Assembly (NCBI GenBank): GCA_002686945.1
Contig: NYYZ01000037.1
Location: forward strand, 142,860-206,859
DNA: 64,000 bases
Direction of reading: 5' to 3'
DNA from: Planctomycetota bacterium
Lineage (GTDB): Bacteria; Planctomycetota; UBA1135; GCA-002686595
The notes under the pieces were generated by a model that saw only the letters and a list, made by a program, of their open reading frames with translations, ran no database searches and was not told the origin of the DNA. Each line of letters begins with the position of its first letter. Position 1 is the stretch's first letter. The position numbers and the translations under genes were made by a program. Below are positions 8,359 through 17,833 of the stretch, piece by piece.

Positions 8359-8951
8359 GTGGTTGTCTCCTGCGCCAAACCGCTGATCACGCGCAGTTCT
8401 TCCACTGCGTCCTCCAACACATTGTTGACGATCACATGATCGTACTTGCCAGCCTCACGCATCTCGTCCTCGGCCTTCTGCAAGCGCCGCTCGAGCACCT
8501 CGGGAAGCTCGGTTCCGCGACCCGATAGGCGCGCCTTCAAGACCTCAATACTTGGCGGCTTGATGAACACATAGATCCCCGGAGTATCGAGAGTCTTTAG
8601 TTGCAATGCCCCCTGGATGTCGATCTCGACCAAGAAAATCAGGCCCTTTGCTATCGCCTCGCTCATGGGAGCGCGCAGGGTGCCATACATGTTGCCAAAC
8701 ACATCTGCGTGCTCGATGAACTCGCCTGCTTGGATCATCTCTCTGAAGCCAGCCTTGCTGACAAAGTGATAGTCACGACCATCGACCTCACCCGCCCGGG
8801 GTTCACGGGTAGTGGCAGATACCGAGAATACAACTCGCGGGTCCTCACCCAATCGCTTGCAAATAGTGCTCTTGCCCGTCCCCGAGGGCCCGGACACCAG
8901 CAACATCTTTCCGCCACCTTGTACTGCTTCAGCCACAGGATCACTCCACAT
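8355..8951 (-). CDS. gmk: Guanylate kinase
   Basis: Phosphorylates GMP to GDP with ATP. P-loop GPSGTGKS is at 21-28, followed by SATTREPRAGEVDGRDYHF (GMP binding) and FVEHADVFGNMYGT-like sequence (here FIEHADVFGNMYGT). I chose the ATG at 8951 (198 residues, the family length), which overlaps the yicC end by 11 bases. The longer frame from 9023 adds 24 residues with no counterpart in the family and lies wholly within yicC. Gene order yicC-gmk-coaC is a common bacterial arrangement. Confidence 0.95.
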   Translation of the reverse strand: MWSDPVAEAVQGGGKMLLVSGPSGTGKSTICKRLGEDPRVVFSVSATTREPRAGEVDGRDYHFVSKAGFREMIQAGEFIEHADVFGNMYGTLRAPMSEAIAKGLIFLVEIDIQGALQLKTLDTPGIYVFIKPPSIEVLKARLSGRGTELPEVLERRLQKAEDEMREAGKYDHVIVNNVLEDAVEELRVISGLAQETTT

Positions 8952-9819
8952 TCTGAACCTGCTCGCGCAGGCGCTCGATAGCAGCCTTGAGTTCCACCAC
9001 CAGGTGCGCGACGTGAGCATCATTGCACTTGGAGCCCAGGGTATTGGCCTCGCGCAACAGTTCCTGCGACAGAAAATCGAGGGTACGGCCCACGGGCTCG
9101 TCCAAGGTCAATTTGCCACGAAAATGCTCCACATGTGCATCGAGACGTGTGAGTTCCTCAGCCACATCCAGACGATCCGCCAACACGGCGATTTCCCGGG
9201 CCAGATCCTGCTCTGACACCCCTTGGCTGTCTCCGAGCAGAAGCCCGACACGCTCACGCAGAGCCTCGTGATGGCGATCCTGCACCTGGGGCATGAGCTT
9301 CTCCGCCTGGGCCGCAAGATCCTCCGTGCGCACCAGGTTCTCCTCCAGGTCTGCCAAGAGCGCCGCACCTTCACGCTCTCGCGCATTGAGAAGTTCGCTG
9401 AGAGCCATGTCCAGGGCCCCAAACAAGATCTCGCGCACATCCTCAGGAGCAGGGGTGTCGCCGCTGATCAAGACTCCTGGTACGGAAAGCACAGAACTCA
9501 CATCAGGCATTTGGAGTTGTGCTTCCTTGGCCAGACTGGCTAGTTCCTGCAACAGGCGCGCCGCAAGATCCTGATCGATCAGGCTACTCTCGGCACCGGT
9601 CAAGGGCGTAATGGTCAGCGCAACCCCAATGGCGCCTCGGGACAGCCGCCCTCGAATACGGCCCTCGACCTCCGATTCCAACGACGCCAGCCCCGATGGC
9701 ATGCGCATCTGAATCGTCAGATGGCGATGATTGACGCTACGAAGCTCTACCCGCACGGCAAGACCAGCACCGTCTGCGGTACCTGCCCCGAAACCCGTCA
9801 TCGAGCGTATCAAGGACAA
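8941..9819 (-). CDS. yicC: YicC family protein (probable endoribonuclease)
   Basis: A 292-residue YicC protein. It has the N-terminal SMTGFGAG and VELRSVNHRHL blocks and the C-terminal GRTLDFLSQELLREANTLGS plus KCNDA block, both diagnostic. Family members in Escherichia coli and Bacillus act as endoribonucleases linked to small-RNA turnover and stationary-phase fitness; that function is transferred from the family. It sits six bases after secG and overlaps gmk, as in many genomes. Confidence 0.93.
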   Translation of the reverse strand: MSLIRSMTGFGAGTADGAGLAVRVELRSVNHRHLTIQMRMPSGLASLESEVEGRIRGRLSRGAIGVALTITPLTGAESSLIDQDLAARLLQELASLAKEAQLQMPDVSSVLSVPGVLISGDTPAPEDVREILFGALDMALSELLNAREREGAALLADLEENLVRTEDLAAQAEKLMPQVQDRHHEALRERVGLLLGDSQGVSEQDLAREIAVLADRLDVAEELTRLDAHVEHFRGKLTLDEPVGRTLDFLSQELLREANTLGSKCNDAHVAHLVVELKAAIERLREQVQNVE

Positions 9820-9825
9820 CTCCCG

Positions 9826-10104
9826 TTACTCGTCGTCCGGGGCATTGATGGAGAGCCCACCGTCGCCCTGACTGGCACCCTTGTTCAGTATGTGGATGCC
9901 TAGAGCGCTGGCAAAGAACAGAATGGCCACGGCCATGGTGAACTTGTGGATCCCAGCCGCTTTGACGCCAAAAGTCTGCTGACCAGCGGCACCGAGCGCA
10001 TCAGAGAAACCACCGCCCTTGCCCTCTTGAAGCAAGATAACCACCACCAGGATGATCGCGGACAGAACGAACAGAATGTAGAGAAGGGGAGTCAGTAGGG
10101 TCAT
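9826..10104 (-). CDS. secG: Preprotein translocase subunit SecG
   Basis: Small inner-membrane partner of SecY and SecE in protein export. The 92-residue protein has two hydrophobic segments (about 5-27 and 53-72) separated by the conserved loop LLQEGKGGGFSDALGAAG and QQTFGVKA. The ATG overlaps the tpiA stop as ATGA. The tpiA-secG order is common in bacteria and supports the call. Confidence 0.95.
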   Translation of the reverse strand: MTLLTPLLYILFVLSAIILVVVILLQEGKGGGFSDALGAAGQQTFGVKAAGIHKFTMAVAILFFASALGIHILNKGASQGDGGLSINAPDDE

Positions 10105-10871
10105 CGGACACAGACCTCAGCAGCGGCGTCGAGGATGGGCAGAAAATTCTCAGCGGTGAGTGCTGCACCGCCCACAAGTGCCCCGTCGATGTCAGGGACG
10201 CTCAAGAGATCAGCAGCGTTGGAAGGTTTGACGGAACCGCCATAAAGGATGCGCGTAGCATCCGCAACGGCTTGATTGAAAGTGCCGGAAAGCACACCGC
10301 GCACATATGCGTGGGCCGCTCCGGCTTGTTCGGGAGAGGCGGTCTCGCCGGTACCAATGGCCCAGACCGGTTCATAGGCGATGGTCACTTTGGCCATGTC
10401 TTCTGTGCTGAGGCCGTTCAAGCTACCGTGCAATTGAGTGCTGCAAACCTGTTCGGTCTGGCCCGCTTCCCGTTGCTCGAGGGTCTCACCAATGCAAAGA
10501 CACACATCGAGACCACTGGCAAGGCCGCGCCTCACCTTGAGAGCACACAGCTCATCGGTTTCTCCGTACACGTGCCTACGCTCGGAGTGTCCCACCAACA
10601 CTACGCTGGCTCCCACATCACGCAGCATGGCGCCAGAAACCTCGCCGGTAAAAGCACCCACTTCCTGATCACAGATATTCTGGCCGCCCACCACAAGAGC
10701 AGTCCCGGCGCATGCCCGGGCAACCTCTTCGATATAGACGAATGGCGGATAGATCACAGAATCCACCCCCTGCAATCCCTCCAAATGTGAACGCACCGCA
10801 CCGGCCAGTTCCACACCAGCCCGGCGATCGAGGTTCATCTTCCAGTTACCGGCTACAAGAGGCGTACGCAT
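10101..10871 (-). CDS. tpiA: Triosephosphate isomerase
   Basis: Interconverts dihydroxyacetone phosphate and glyceraldehyde-3-phosphate. Catalytic residues are all present: K11 in NWKMNL, H95 in VGHSERR and E167 in AYEPVWAIGTG, with the phosphate-gripping YGGSVKPSNA near the C-terminus. At 256 residues it has the normal length. It is the first gene of the long minus-strand operon. An ATG start follows an approximately 120-bp divergent spacer that contains a possible promoter. Confidence 0.97.
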   Translation of the reverse strand: MRTPLVAGNWKMNLDRRAGVELAGAVRSHLEGLQGVDSVIYPPFVYIEEVARACAGTALVVGGQNICDQEVGAFTGEVSGAMLRDVGASVVLVGHSERRHVYGETDELCALKVRRGLASGLDVCLCIGETLEQREAGQTEQVCSTQLHGSLNGLSTEDMAKVTIAYEPVWAIGTGETASPEQAGAAHAYVRGVLSGTFNQAVADATRILYGGSVKPSNAADLLSVPDIDGALVGGAALTAENFLPILDAAAEVCVR

Positions 10872-10955
10872 GGGGTCGTGAGGGGTCAGGGGTACTCCCT
10901 AGGGGTGCAGAAAGAGGTCTTGCTCAGACTGTTGGATCAACCCGTCGAGCGGCGC

Positions 10956-10961
10956 AGTATA
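10956..10961 (-). promoter_or_regulatory. Possible -10 element for the tpiA operon
   Basis: TATACT on the minus strand, about 85 bp before the tpiA ATG, in the spacer between divergent genes. No convincing -35 box is seen at the right distance, so this is a weak call. Confidence 0.25.
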
Positions 10962-10993
10962 AGGGGGCCACAGGTGCAGCGTCCACGCAACCC

Positions 10994-11581
10994 ATGACCT
11001 TCCCCCCAAAACGACTCGAAGCCCTGCTTTCTCTGGGCTCCCTTGAGGTCCTGCCCCGCACGGGCTGGCTGCTGGCGGGGGCTCCAGGAGGCGAATCTGT
11101 GGCGGGACATGTGCTTGGAGTAGCCTGGCTGGCCCTGACGCTGGCCCCAGAAGTGGCGCCACCCCTGGATCTCGGCCGGTGCCTCGCCATGGCGGTGCTC
11201 CACGATGCCCCAGAGGCAGCCTCGGGAGACCTGCCAGCCCCGGCTGCTCGCCACCTGCCTCCGGGAGCCAAGAAGATCATGGAAGATGCCCTCGCGGAGG
11301 AACTCGTAACACCCTTGGGAAGCCTCCCAGAGGCTCTTTTTAGGGAGTATGGATCCCAAGAGACGCGCGAAGCGGCCTTCGTGCACATCTGTGACAAGCT
11401 GCAGCTGGGAGTTCATCTGCTGCGGCTGGAGAGAGCCGGTGGAGGAGATCTGGGACAATTCCACGGGGTCTTGGAGTCCCTGGATTGCGCGGATTTCGCC
11501 CCCTGCGCAGAATTGCGCGCGGCCCTCCTGGAAGAACTGAGCGATGACCGCCTGGCCGAGCACCGAGGAAGATCCCAATGA
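10994..11581 (+). CDS. HD-domain phosphohydrolase (YfbR/HDDC2-like)
   Basis: A 195-residue HD-superfamily protein. It contains PRTGWLLAGA (21-30), ESVAGHV with H39, the HD pair H70-D71 in AVLHDAPEA, and the distal D134 in HICDKLQLG, the set of metal ligands expected for YfbR-type 5'-deoxynucleotidases. The family hydrolyses deoxynucleoside monophosphates; substrate here is inferred only. The ATG at 10994 is chosen because the longer frame (from 10712) runs back through tpiA. The stop overlaps the next gene as ATGA. Confidence 0.8.
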   Translation: MTFPPKRLEALLSLGSLEVLPRTGWLLAGAPGGESVAGHVLGVAWLALTLAPEVAPPLDLGRCLAMAVLHDAPEAASGDLPAPAARHLPPGAKKIMEDALAEELVTPLGSLPEALFREYGSQETREAAFVHICDKLQLGVHLLRLERAGGGDLGQFHGVLESLDCADFAPCAELRAALLEELSDDRLAEHRGRSQ

Positions 11582-12558
11582 ACCGCTCCCTCTGGTACCT
11601 GACCATTGGCTTTCCAGCACTGGTCTTCATCGTTGCGCTTGGCTCGGTGATCTGGATCTTGACCCGCGAGGCGCCCCATGCGGCGCCCTTTGGAGAGGTC
11701 GCGCCGTTCGAGGCTCTCGAGGCACCAGATCTGGGGCTTGGAGATACGGACCTCTTCGGAATCGTTACTGATACCGATGGCCAACCGATCCCCGCCGCCA
11801 CAGTGATCACAACACAGAGCGATCGAGTGCGCCGCGACACCACGGATCAAGAAGGGCGTTTCCTCCTGCCCCAACTCATGCCGGGCGAGGCGGAACTCAC
11901 CGTGCTGGTACTGCACCGCCTGCCCACCAAGGTCACGGTGAAGGTCGGTGCAGGTGAACAAGAGATCACAATCAGCAACCAACTGGTGACTCCCCCGGAG
12001 CAACCTGCTCTGACCTCGTCGGACCTGGAACTCGAACTGCTCCTGCCACGACCCGCCGACTCACCCAAGAACATGGTTCTGGTCTTCGATCCGGTGGGCG
12101 CGCCCCAGACCACCCACCGCGCTCCCCGACGAATCACCCTCGGTGAGATGACCCGCATCACAGTGAAGGACCTGCATCATGGAACCTGGACCCTGCGCTT
12201 ACTGGCAAAGGGTGGAACCGTAGGTCTCGATTGGGATCTCCTGCAACCCCTGGGAGCCCCCCCCCTGCGCCTGACCCATCCGGGCCCTGAGCCCTTACCG
12301 CTGATCACGCATACCGGAACGATTGCCGGGATGCTGCGCAATGCAGATGGAGAGCCTATTGCCGGGGCTCTGGTGCTGGCCCTCCCTGCCAACGGCCAAG
12401 GTCCCAGCTTGCCCCCCGCTGAAACAGATGCAGAAGGCCGCGTGCTCTGGAATCATGTGCCCACAGGAAACTGGCTCGTTCGCTGGCGAGCCCGCGGAGC
12501 TGGCGCGGAAACACCACTCACGGTGCAAAGGGGCGGAACAGCAAATCCCTTTCCCTAG
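11578..12558 (+). CDS. Membrane-anchored protein with carboxypeptidase-regulatory-like domains
   Basis: One N-terminal membrane segment (about residues 7-28) precedes an extracytoplasmic region of 326 residues in total. Two beta-sandwich-like modules of the carboxypeptidase regulatory type are visible: FGIVTDTDGQPIPAATVIT with LPQLMPGEAELTV, and IAGMLRNADGEPIAGALVLA with WNHVPTGNWLVRW. Such domains are structural, often found in cell-surface proteins of this kind of bacterium. No catalytic motif is present. It is coupled to the HD-domain gene by an ATGA overlap, but no functional link is obvious. Confidence 0.7.
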   Translation: MNRSLWYLTIGFPALVFIVALGSVIWILTREAPHAAPFGEVAPFEALEAPDLGLGDTDLFGIVTDTDGQPIPAATVITTQSDRVRRDTTDQEGRFLLPQLMPGEAELTVLVLHRLPTKVTVKVGAGEQEITISNQLVTPPEQPALTSSDLELELLLPRPADSPKNMVLVFDPVGAPQTTHRAPRRITLGEMTRITVKDLHHGTWTLRLLAKGGTVGLDWDLLQPLGAPPLRLTHPGPEPLPLITHTGTIAGMLRNADGEPIAGALVLALPANGQGPSLPPAETDAEGRVLWNHVPTGNWLVRWRARGAGAETPLTVQRGGTANPFP

Positions 12559-12624
12559 GGGATTGGCACCACCGCAGGCCCGCCCAAGGGCACCTCAACA
12601 AGGGTATCCTGCGAGGCTGATCCA

Positions 12625-13791
12625 ATGCAGCCTGTCCTCTTAGATCTTGCCGCCAGCAGTCCCCTGGACCCCAGGGTGCGCGATTGCCTGATTCAACACC
12701 TGGATGAGGTCCATGGCAATCCCTCCTCGCGCCATGCGCTTGGAACCCAGGCCCGAGAGGCGGTGGAACACGCGCGTCGACAGTTGGCGCGCTGTGTAGG
12801 CGCTGCGCCCAATAGCATCGTGTTTACCTCAGGAGGCACCGAAGCCAACAACTTGGGCATCCTGGGTAGCGTCCCCAAGCGAGGCCCTGGACGCATCTTG
12901 GTGGGGCCGACTGAACACGCCAGTGTGCGCCTCGCAACGGCTCAACTGGCCAAGGAGGGCTTCGATGTTGAGACGCTCCGCCTGACCCGCGATGGACAGC
13001 TGGATCTAGACCACGCCACCGAGCGCATGAACGAAGATGTGCTACTGGTGACGCAGATGCTGGTAAGCAACGAGCTTGGTACGCACTATCCGGTGAAACA
13101 GCTCGCCCGCCTGGCCAAGGCACGCTGCGGGGAAGTGCACTTTCATTGCGACGGTGTGCAAGCCCTCGGCAAGATGGACTTGGACCTGGAAGACCTTGGT
13201 GTCGACAGTCTGGCTATTTCGGCCCACAAGATCCACGGGCCAAAGGGACAGGGAGCACTGGCCATGGGCTCAAATTCACGGACTGGGCCACTGATATTTG
13301 GTGGTTCACAGGAAAAAGGCATGCGCCCTGGGACAGAGAATGTACCCAGCATCGCAGCATTTACCCTGGCTGCAGATCTGGCACACGAGGGTCGCCAAGC
13401 GTTCAACGAGAGCGCCAAAGCCTGCCACCGCGAACTGGAAGAGGCCTTGACCGGTATCTCCCTGGTGTATCAGGACAGCATGGACGGGGCGCACATCTTG
13501 CAGACGAAGGGATGCGTGAATTCAATCTGTGCAGTGCACTTGCCCGGACCACCAGCGGAAGTCTGGCAGCATCATCTGGAAAAACACGGAGTCTTCATCG
13601 GAGTGGGATCAGCTTGCCAGTCCACATCGAAAGAGGTCAGCCCCGCTCTCTTGGCCTTGGGCTTGGACGCAGCCTCGGCACGCCAAATTGCACGCTTTTC
13701 CTTTTCCCGTGAAACCACTCCCAATGATATCGGCATTGCAGCCAATGCCCTGCACAAGGTCGCAAGGAGCTTGGAGAAACTCTCCCCATGA
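12625..13791 (+). CDS. Cysteine desulfurase (NifS/IscS family), probable ThiI partner
   Basis: PLP enzyme that releases sulfur from cysteine as a protein persulfide. H98 (TEHAS), the PLP Schiff-base lysine K202 in ISAHKIHGPKG and the active-site C331 in GSACQSTSKEVSP are all in place, within 388 residues. The catalytic loop is of the class-I SACxS type. Its stop overlaps the thiI start (ATGA), as in Bacillus where a dedicated desulfurase (NifZ) feeds ThiI directly. That makes tRNA thiolation its most likely job, although general Fe-S supply cannot be excluded. Confidence 0.9.
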   Translation: MQPVLLDLAASSPLDPRVRDCLIQHLDEVHGNPSSRHALGTQAREAVEHARRQLARCVGAAPNSIVFTSGGTEANNLGILGSVPKRGPGRILVGPTEHASVRLATAQLAKEGFDVETLRLTRDGQLDLDHATERMNEDVLLVTQMLVSNELGTHYPVKQLARLAKARCGEVHFHCDGVQALGKMDLDLEDLGVDSLAISAHKIHGPKGQGALAMGSNSRTGPLIFGGSQEKGMRPGTENVPSIAAFTLAADLAHEGRQAFNESAKACHRELEEALTGISLVYQDSMDGAHILQTKGCVNSICAVHLPGPPAEVWQHHLEKHGVFIGVGSACQSTSKEVSPALLALGLDAASARQIARFSFSRETTPNDIGIAANALHKVARSLEKLSP

Positions 13792-14990
13792 TCACCGAGC
13801 TGCGAGTTCCAGATGTATTGCTGTTGCGCTATGGGGAGCTGGCCCTCAAGGGGGGCAACCGGGCGAGTTTCGAAAATACGCTGGTGCGCAATCTGCACGG
13901 CGCCCTGAAGCCGCTAGGGGGCGGCACAATTACACGCCGCTGGGGACGCATCCAAATCCAACCAGAAGGCCGCTGGCGCGAAGCAATGAAGGCCTGCGCC
14001 CAGACCTTTGGCACCAAATCGGTTTCTCCCGCCTGGAATACAGACCGCAACCTGAACTCCATGATTGCCATGGGTCGCACGCTCTTGGCAAACAAGCTGC
14101 AGGAGTATCCTCCCGAAGCCCGGCCCACCTTCCGGGTCACGGTCAAACGTGCGGACAAGGACTTTCCGATGACCTCTGGCGACCTGGCTGTCGCAATAGC
14201 TGAGGGCATGTTGGACGACGACTCCCCTGTGCTCGTGCAGATGAAGAACCCGGATATCGAGTTCAACATCGACTTGCGTCCTGAAGGCGTCTTCGCCTTT
14301 CTGGACCGCCTGCCTGGACCCGGAGGCCTACCGGTCAAGACTCTCGGCCGCGGCCTGTGCTTGCTCTCAGGCGGGATTGATTCCCCCGTGGCTGCCTGGT
14401 CTGCCATGAAACGTGGCCTCAAAGTCAGTTTCGTCAGCTTTCACAGCCCGCCTTACATCGGTGAGGGGTCTCGCTTGAAAATCCGCGACCTGGTCCGCGT
14501 GCTGGCTAACTGGCAAGGCCCCAGCAAGTTGAACGAGGTGCAGTTTGCTGAGATCCAGGAGACGATTCGCAATGGAGCCCCTGAAAGCCTCCGTACGATT
14601 CTCTACCGCCGCTCAATGCAACGCATTTCCTCCCATCTAGCGCATCGCTCAAAGACAGGCGCCCTGATCACCGGCGAGAACCTGGGCCAGGTGGCCAGTC
14701 AAACCCTCGAAAACCTGGCGTGCATCGGAGCCGCAGCAAATTTGCAGGTCCTGCGCCCCCTGATCACCTACGACAAGGAAGAAGTAATCAGGCTGGCCAA
14801 GCACATCGGCACCTACGACGTATCAATTCGCGAGGAACCCGACTGCTGCACGGTATTCCAGCCCCGCAAACCAGCCCTCAGGGCCCGGGCTGATGAATGC
14901 GAGACCGTAGAAGCGGAGCTCAACCTTAGCGCCATTGAAGAATCGGTAGTGCGCGCATCCCAGATGGAACGGATCCACCCCGACTCCTGA
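13788..14990 (+). CDS. thiI: tRNA 4-thiouridine synthase ThiI (no rhodanese domain)
   Basis: Adenylates and thiolates uridine 8 of tRNA. It has an N-terminal ferredoxin-like region (LLRYGELALKGGNR), a THUMP domain (about 60-165) and a PP-loop ATPase domain with SGGIDS at 194-199. ITGENLGQVASQT and LRPLITYDKEEV follow, and the conserved AANH-domain cysteine lies in EEPDCC (353-354). At 400 residues it ends before the rhodanese domain found in the E. coli protein, so it belongs to the short form that takes sulfur directly from a cysteine desulfurase; the gene just upstream is one. Confidence 0.94.
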   Translation: MITELRVPDVLLLRYGELALKGGNRASFENTLVRNLHGALKPLGGGTITRRWGRIQIQPEGRWREAMKACAQTFGTKSVSPAWNTDRNLNSMIAMGRTLLANKLQEYPPEARPTFRVTVKRADKDFPMTSGDLAVAIAEGMLDDDSPVLVQMKNPDIEFNIDLRPEGVFAFLDRLPGPGGLPVKTLGRGLCLLSGGIDSPVAAWSAMKRGLKVSFVSFHSPPYIGEGSRLKIRDLVRVLANWQGPSKLNEVQFAEIQETIRNGAPESLRTILYRRSMQRISSHLAHRSKTGALITGENLGQVASQTLENLACIGAAANLQVLRPLITYDKEEVIRLAKHIGTYDVSIREEPDCCTVFQPRKPALRARADECETVEAELNLSAIEESVVRASQMERIHPDS

Positions 14991-15042
14991 GAACCAAGAG
15001 CAGTTGGACCCTGGACCACCAAGACACTACCTTGGCACACGC

Positions 15043-17106
15043 ATGAAGCGGGTAATGGCGCTCCTCTTGGCGATGGCGGTGCTCCTGGCACATGCCCTCG
15101 CTATCCACGTGGATGGATTCGGCGAAATCGGGCCCGCGCGCGAGGTGGCCCATGTGGCTTTCAGGCTGGCGCGTAACTGGGTGCACTTTGGCGAAGTTGT
15201 CTGGAATGTGGGCGAACCCATTGGCTGGGAGGCCTACCCTTCGCCTCTCTGGATTGCGCTGGCAGCAGTTGCCGAGAGGCTCTACCTGCCAGTGACCCTC
15301 TTCGCCCAGGTAGTGGGAGTGCTCTGTGCCCTGTTGACCTTGGGAGCCACCGCGCGCTTCTCTGTGGACAGGGTGGCGGGAGTGATTCCGCCCCTGCTGC
15401 TGGTGGCCAACGCCACCTTGGCTGCAACCGCAATCAGTGGTACGGAATGGGCCGCAGTAACTCTCTTTCTGAGCGCAGCTTGGGTGGGGTTTGAACGCCG
15501 GCGCTGGATGGCCATGGCATTCTGCCTGCCGGTGCTGATCGCCCTGCGCCCTGAGGGCGCTCCCATGTTCGGCTTGTTGCTGGTCCTCAGCCTCTATGAA
15601 CGGCTCCGTCCCCGTAGGGACGGTGGAAGTCCCGCGCCACTTTGGTCTTTTGTCCCTGGCCTGATTGCCCTCCTGCTGATGATACGCATGGAGCGCTTTG
15701 ACGGAACCTCACTCTATGGCACCTGGCTCCAACAACTGTTCACACCGGATGCCAGCACCCTGGCCGATGGGCTCAGTTCCACACGAGACGCCCTGGTGGC
15801 CTGGGTGACACCGATCCTGATTCCCTTCCCACTGATAGCGTTCCTGTTCGGGCGACTTTCAGGTCATGGTGCAAGAGCGCTCCTGATGGCAGCAGGTTGG
15901 ATCGCCCTGGTGATCATGGGAGGCGGCTCCGACCCAGCCATGCATATCTCCTTGGCCCCTGCCCTGCCCCTGCTCTGCGTGTGCCTGCAGCAAGGCATCT
16001 TGGTGGCGCTGGACACAGAATCACGGCTGATGGAAACCCTTGCCTGGCTGGCGCTGGTCGGAGTGGCGGGCGCTGGCGCCATGGCCAGCCGTTTCCCAGC
16101 GGATGTTGGCCCCCTACGGCTGAAGAGTTCCATGACCCAATGGATGATTCCCAAGGGTCCCATGCCCCTGGCGGCCTACTTCCCCCAGGATCAGGTGGAC
16201 CTCAACACGAAGGCCAGACAACAAGGGCGCCTCGCGCTGCAGGCAGAGATTGATCACACAATAACCATGCGCGCTCTCGGAATTTTTCTGCGGGACAACA
16301 CACCGGCAGAGTTGACCATCGCAACCGCCTGGCCAGGAGCTACGGGCTATCTGGCAGGCATCAAGCCCGCCGCTCAGGGCGAACTCCTGCCTACCCGCGG
16401 CAACCCCGTACGGGACTTGACCGGACGCATCCCCACGAGCACTTCACTCCCCCAATCCCCATTTGGCACGCGGGAGGAACTGCACCTGAATCACCTGGAG
16501 GGTGCGGATCTTGTCATTCTGGGTGAAATCGATCCGAGCTTGCACGAAGACCTCGCACCCCTCCCGGGAATGGAACGCGCCTGGATTGACTTCTTGAAGG
16601 GCCCGGACGCTGGAGATCCAGAAAGCAGGGGTCCCCTTGCGAACTATGAGTTGGTCACCGTTCCCCTCTTGGCTCCAGGCGCAAACTACCGCCCCTTCCA
16701 CATGCTACGAAAGCGAACTCTTGAAGCTCAACCGCACTTGCAACTCAAGATTGTCGGTGGAAAAGTGCGAGTGGAATTGACAGCGGCCAAGGACAGCCCA
16801 GAGCCCGCCATGCCTCAGATCCTTGACCTGGAAATCAGGTTGCGCAAACGCGGTCGCAACACACCCTTCTTCATCAACCCCTATGGGCAGGTTGTAACAG
16901 TTCCGCCACGACATGTGCTGGCGCGCACAGATCTCTATTGGCAAGGTAGACAGGACATGACGATACGCTTGATCGAATTCGATCTCGCGGCAGCCCAAGC
17001 GGCATGTGACTTCGACAGCCTGCGCGCAACGCTCTACAACACAGGCACACGCTCAAGCAGCCCTGCTGCTGGAGCCGGGCCACCCACGGATCTCATGATG
17101 CCCTAG
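15043..17106 (+). CDS. GT-C-like multi-pass membrane protein
   Basis: About 687 residues from the ATG at 15043; the longer frame begins at a TTG and adds no plausible signal. Roughly eight to ten hydrophobic segments fill residues 1-350, followed by a long soluble C-terminal part (about 390-680). The first loop has the pattern ARNWVHFGEVVWNVGE then YPSPLWIAL, which resembles the first periplasmic loop of GT-C arabinofuranosyl/mannosyl transferases, where an acidic residue near the start is catalytic. Transfer of a sugar from a lipid carrier is therefore likely but unproven. Its end overlaps the convergent response regulator gene by 14 bp. Confidence 0.7.
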   Translation: MKRVMALLLAMAVLLAHALAIHVDGFGEIGPAREVAHVAFRLARNWVHFGEVVWNVGEPIGWEAYPSPLWIALAAVAERLYLPVTLFAQVVGVLCALLTLGATARFSVDRVAGVIPPLLLVANATLAATAISGTEWAAVTLFLSAAWVGFERRRWMAMAFCLPVLIALRPEGAPMFGLLLVLSLYERLRPRRDGGSPAPLWSFVPGLIALLLMIRMERFDGTSLYGTWLQQLFTPDASTLADGLSSTRDALVAWVTPILIPFPLIAFLFGRLSGHGARALLMAAGWIALVIMGGGSDPAMHISLAPALPLLCVCLQQGILVALDTESRLMETLAWLALVGVAGAGAMASRFPADVGPLRLKSSMTQWMIPKGPMPLAAYFPQDQVDLNTKARQQGRLALQAEIDHTITMRALGIFLRDNTPAELTIATAWPGATGYLAGIKPAAQGELLPTRGNPVRDLTGRIPTSTSLPQSPFGTREELHLNHLEGADLVILGEIDPSLHEDLAPLPGMERAWIDFLKGPDAGDPESRGPLANYELVTVPLLAPGANYRPFHMLRKRTLEAQPHLQLKIVGGKVRVELTAAKDSPEPAMPQILDLEIRLRKRGRNTPFFINPYGQVVTVPPRHVLARTDLYWQGRQDMTIRLIEFDLAAAQAACDFDSLRATLYNTGTRSSSPAAGAGPPTDLMMP

Positions 17107-17833
17107 GGAGCCATCCAATACGATAACCCTGACCGATCACGGTCTGGATCATGCCCTGGCCTTCCGGAGCCAGCTTGCTGCGCAGACGCGTAATCTGTAC
17201 CTCCAAGAGCTTGGTGCCCGGATCGGAATCCAACTCCCAGACCTCTTTTAGCAACTGAGCACGAGAACAGATCCCCCCGTGCGCACGCACGAGAGCCAGC
17301 AGAACCTGGAATTCTCGTGGAGACACGTCGATCCGTCGCCCAGAGACATTGGCGACTTGGTGGCTTAGATCCAGGCTCAGTGGGCCAACCCGATAGCTCG
17401 GCAACATCTCGTGTCGGCGTAGAACAGCACCGATCCGAGCAAGCAACTCCTCGGGGCGAAATGGTTTCTGGATGAAGTCATCCGCACCTAGTTCCAGACC
17501 ACGGATACGGTCGGCCAAAGCGTATTGGGCCGAGAGAAATATCACCGGGGTCTGATCTCCCCCCATGCGCTGGCTGCGCAAGATATCCCAACCATTCTTG
17601 TCCGGCAAGCCAATGTCCAACAAGATCAAGTTCACTGCCGGCCCCTCTTCCGCCAGAATACCACGCGCCTCGAAGGCTGACCCCGCTCTGTCGAACCGAT
17701 AGCCGGCACTTACCATGAGCTCTTCGATAAATGTGCCTACGCCGGGATCATCATCCACTAACAAGATACGAGGGGCCCCCTTGACGAGGCTGTTCAAGCT
17801 GTTGCCCAATGCCCTTTCCATGCTCATGATCAA
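17093..17833 (-). CDS. OmpR/PhoB-type response regulator
   Basis: A receiver domain (about 20-135) holds the acidic pocket D27-D29, phospho-acceptor D73 in LILLDIGLPD, S101 and K123 in DFIQKPF, all as needed for phosphorylation. A winged-helix DNA-binding domain follows (about 145-243) with SPREFQVLLALV and TVIGQGYRIGW. It is 246 residues from the ATG at 17833; inner ATGs at 17827 and 17821 are possible. Its start overlaps the end of the NtrC-like gene upstream (ATGA), so the two regulators are co-expressed. No histidine kinase is encoded nearby. Confidence 0.9.
   Translation of the reverse strand: MIMSMERALGNSLNSLVKGAPRILLVDDDPGVGTFIEELMVSAGYRFDRAGSAFEARGILAEEGPAVNLILLDIGLPDKNGWDILRSQRMGGDQTPVIFLSAQYALADRIRGLELGADDFIQKPFRPEELLARIGAVLRRHEMLPSYRVGPLSLDLSHQVANVSGRRIDVSPREFQVLLALVRAHGGICSRAQLLKEVWELDSDPGTKLLEVQITRLRSKLAPEGQGMIQTVIGQGYRIGWLPRAS

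Noticed and set aside
10712..10993. Upstream extension of the HD-domain gene
   Set aside because: It runs back into tpiA on the opposite strand, and the ATG at 10994 gives the expected family N-terminus.
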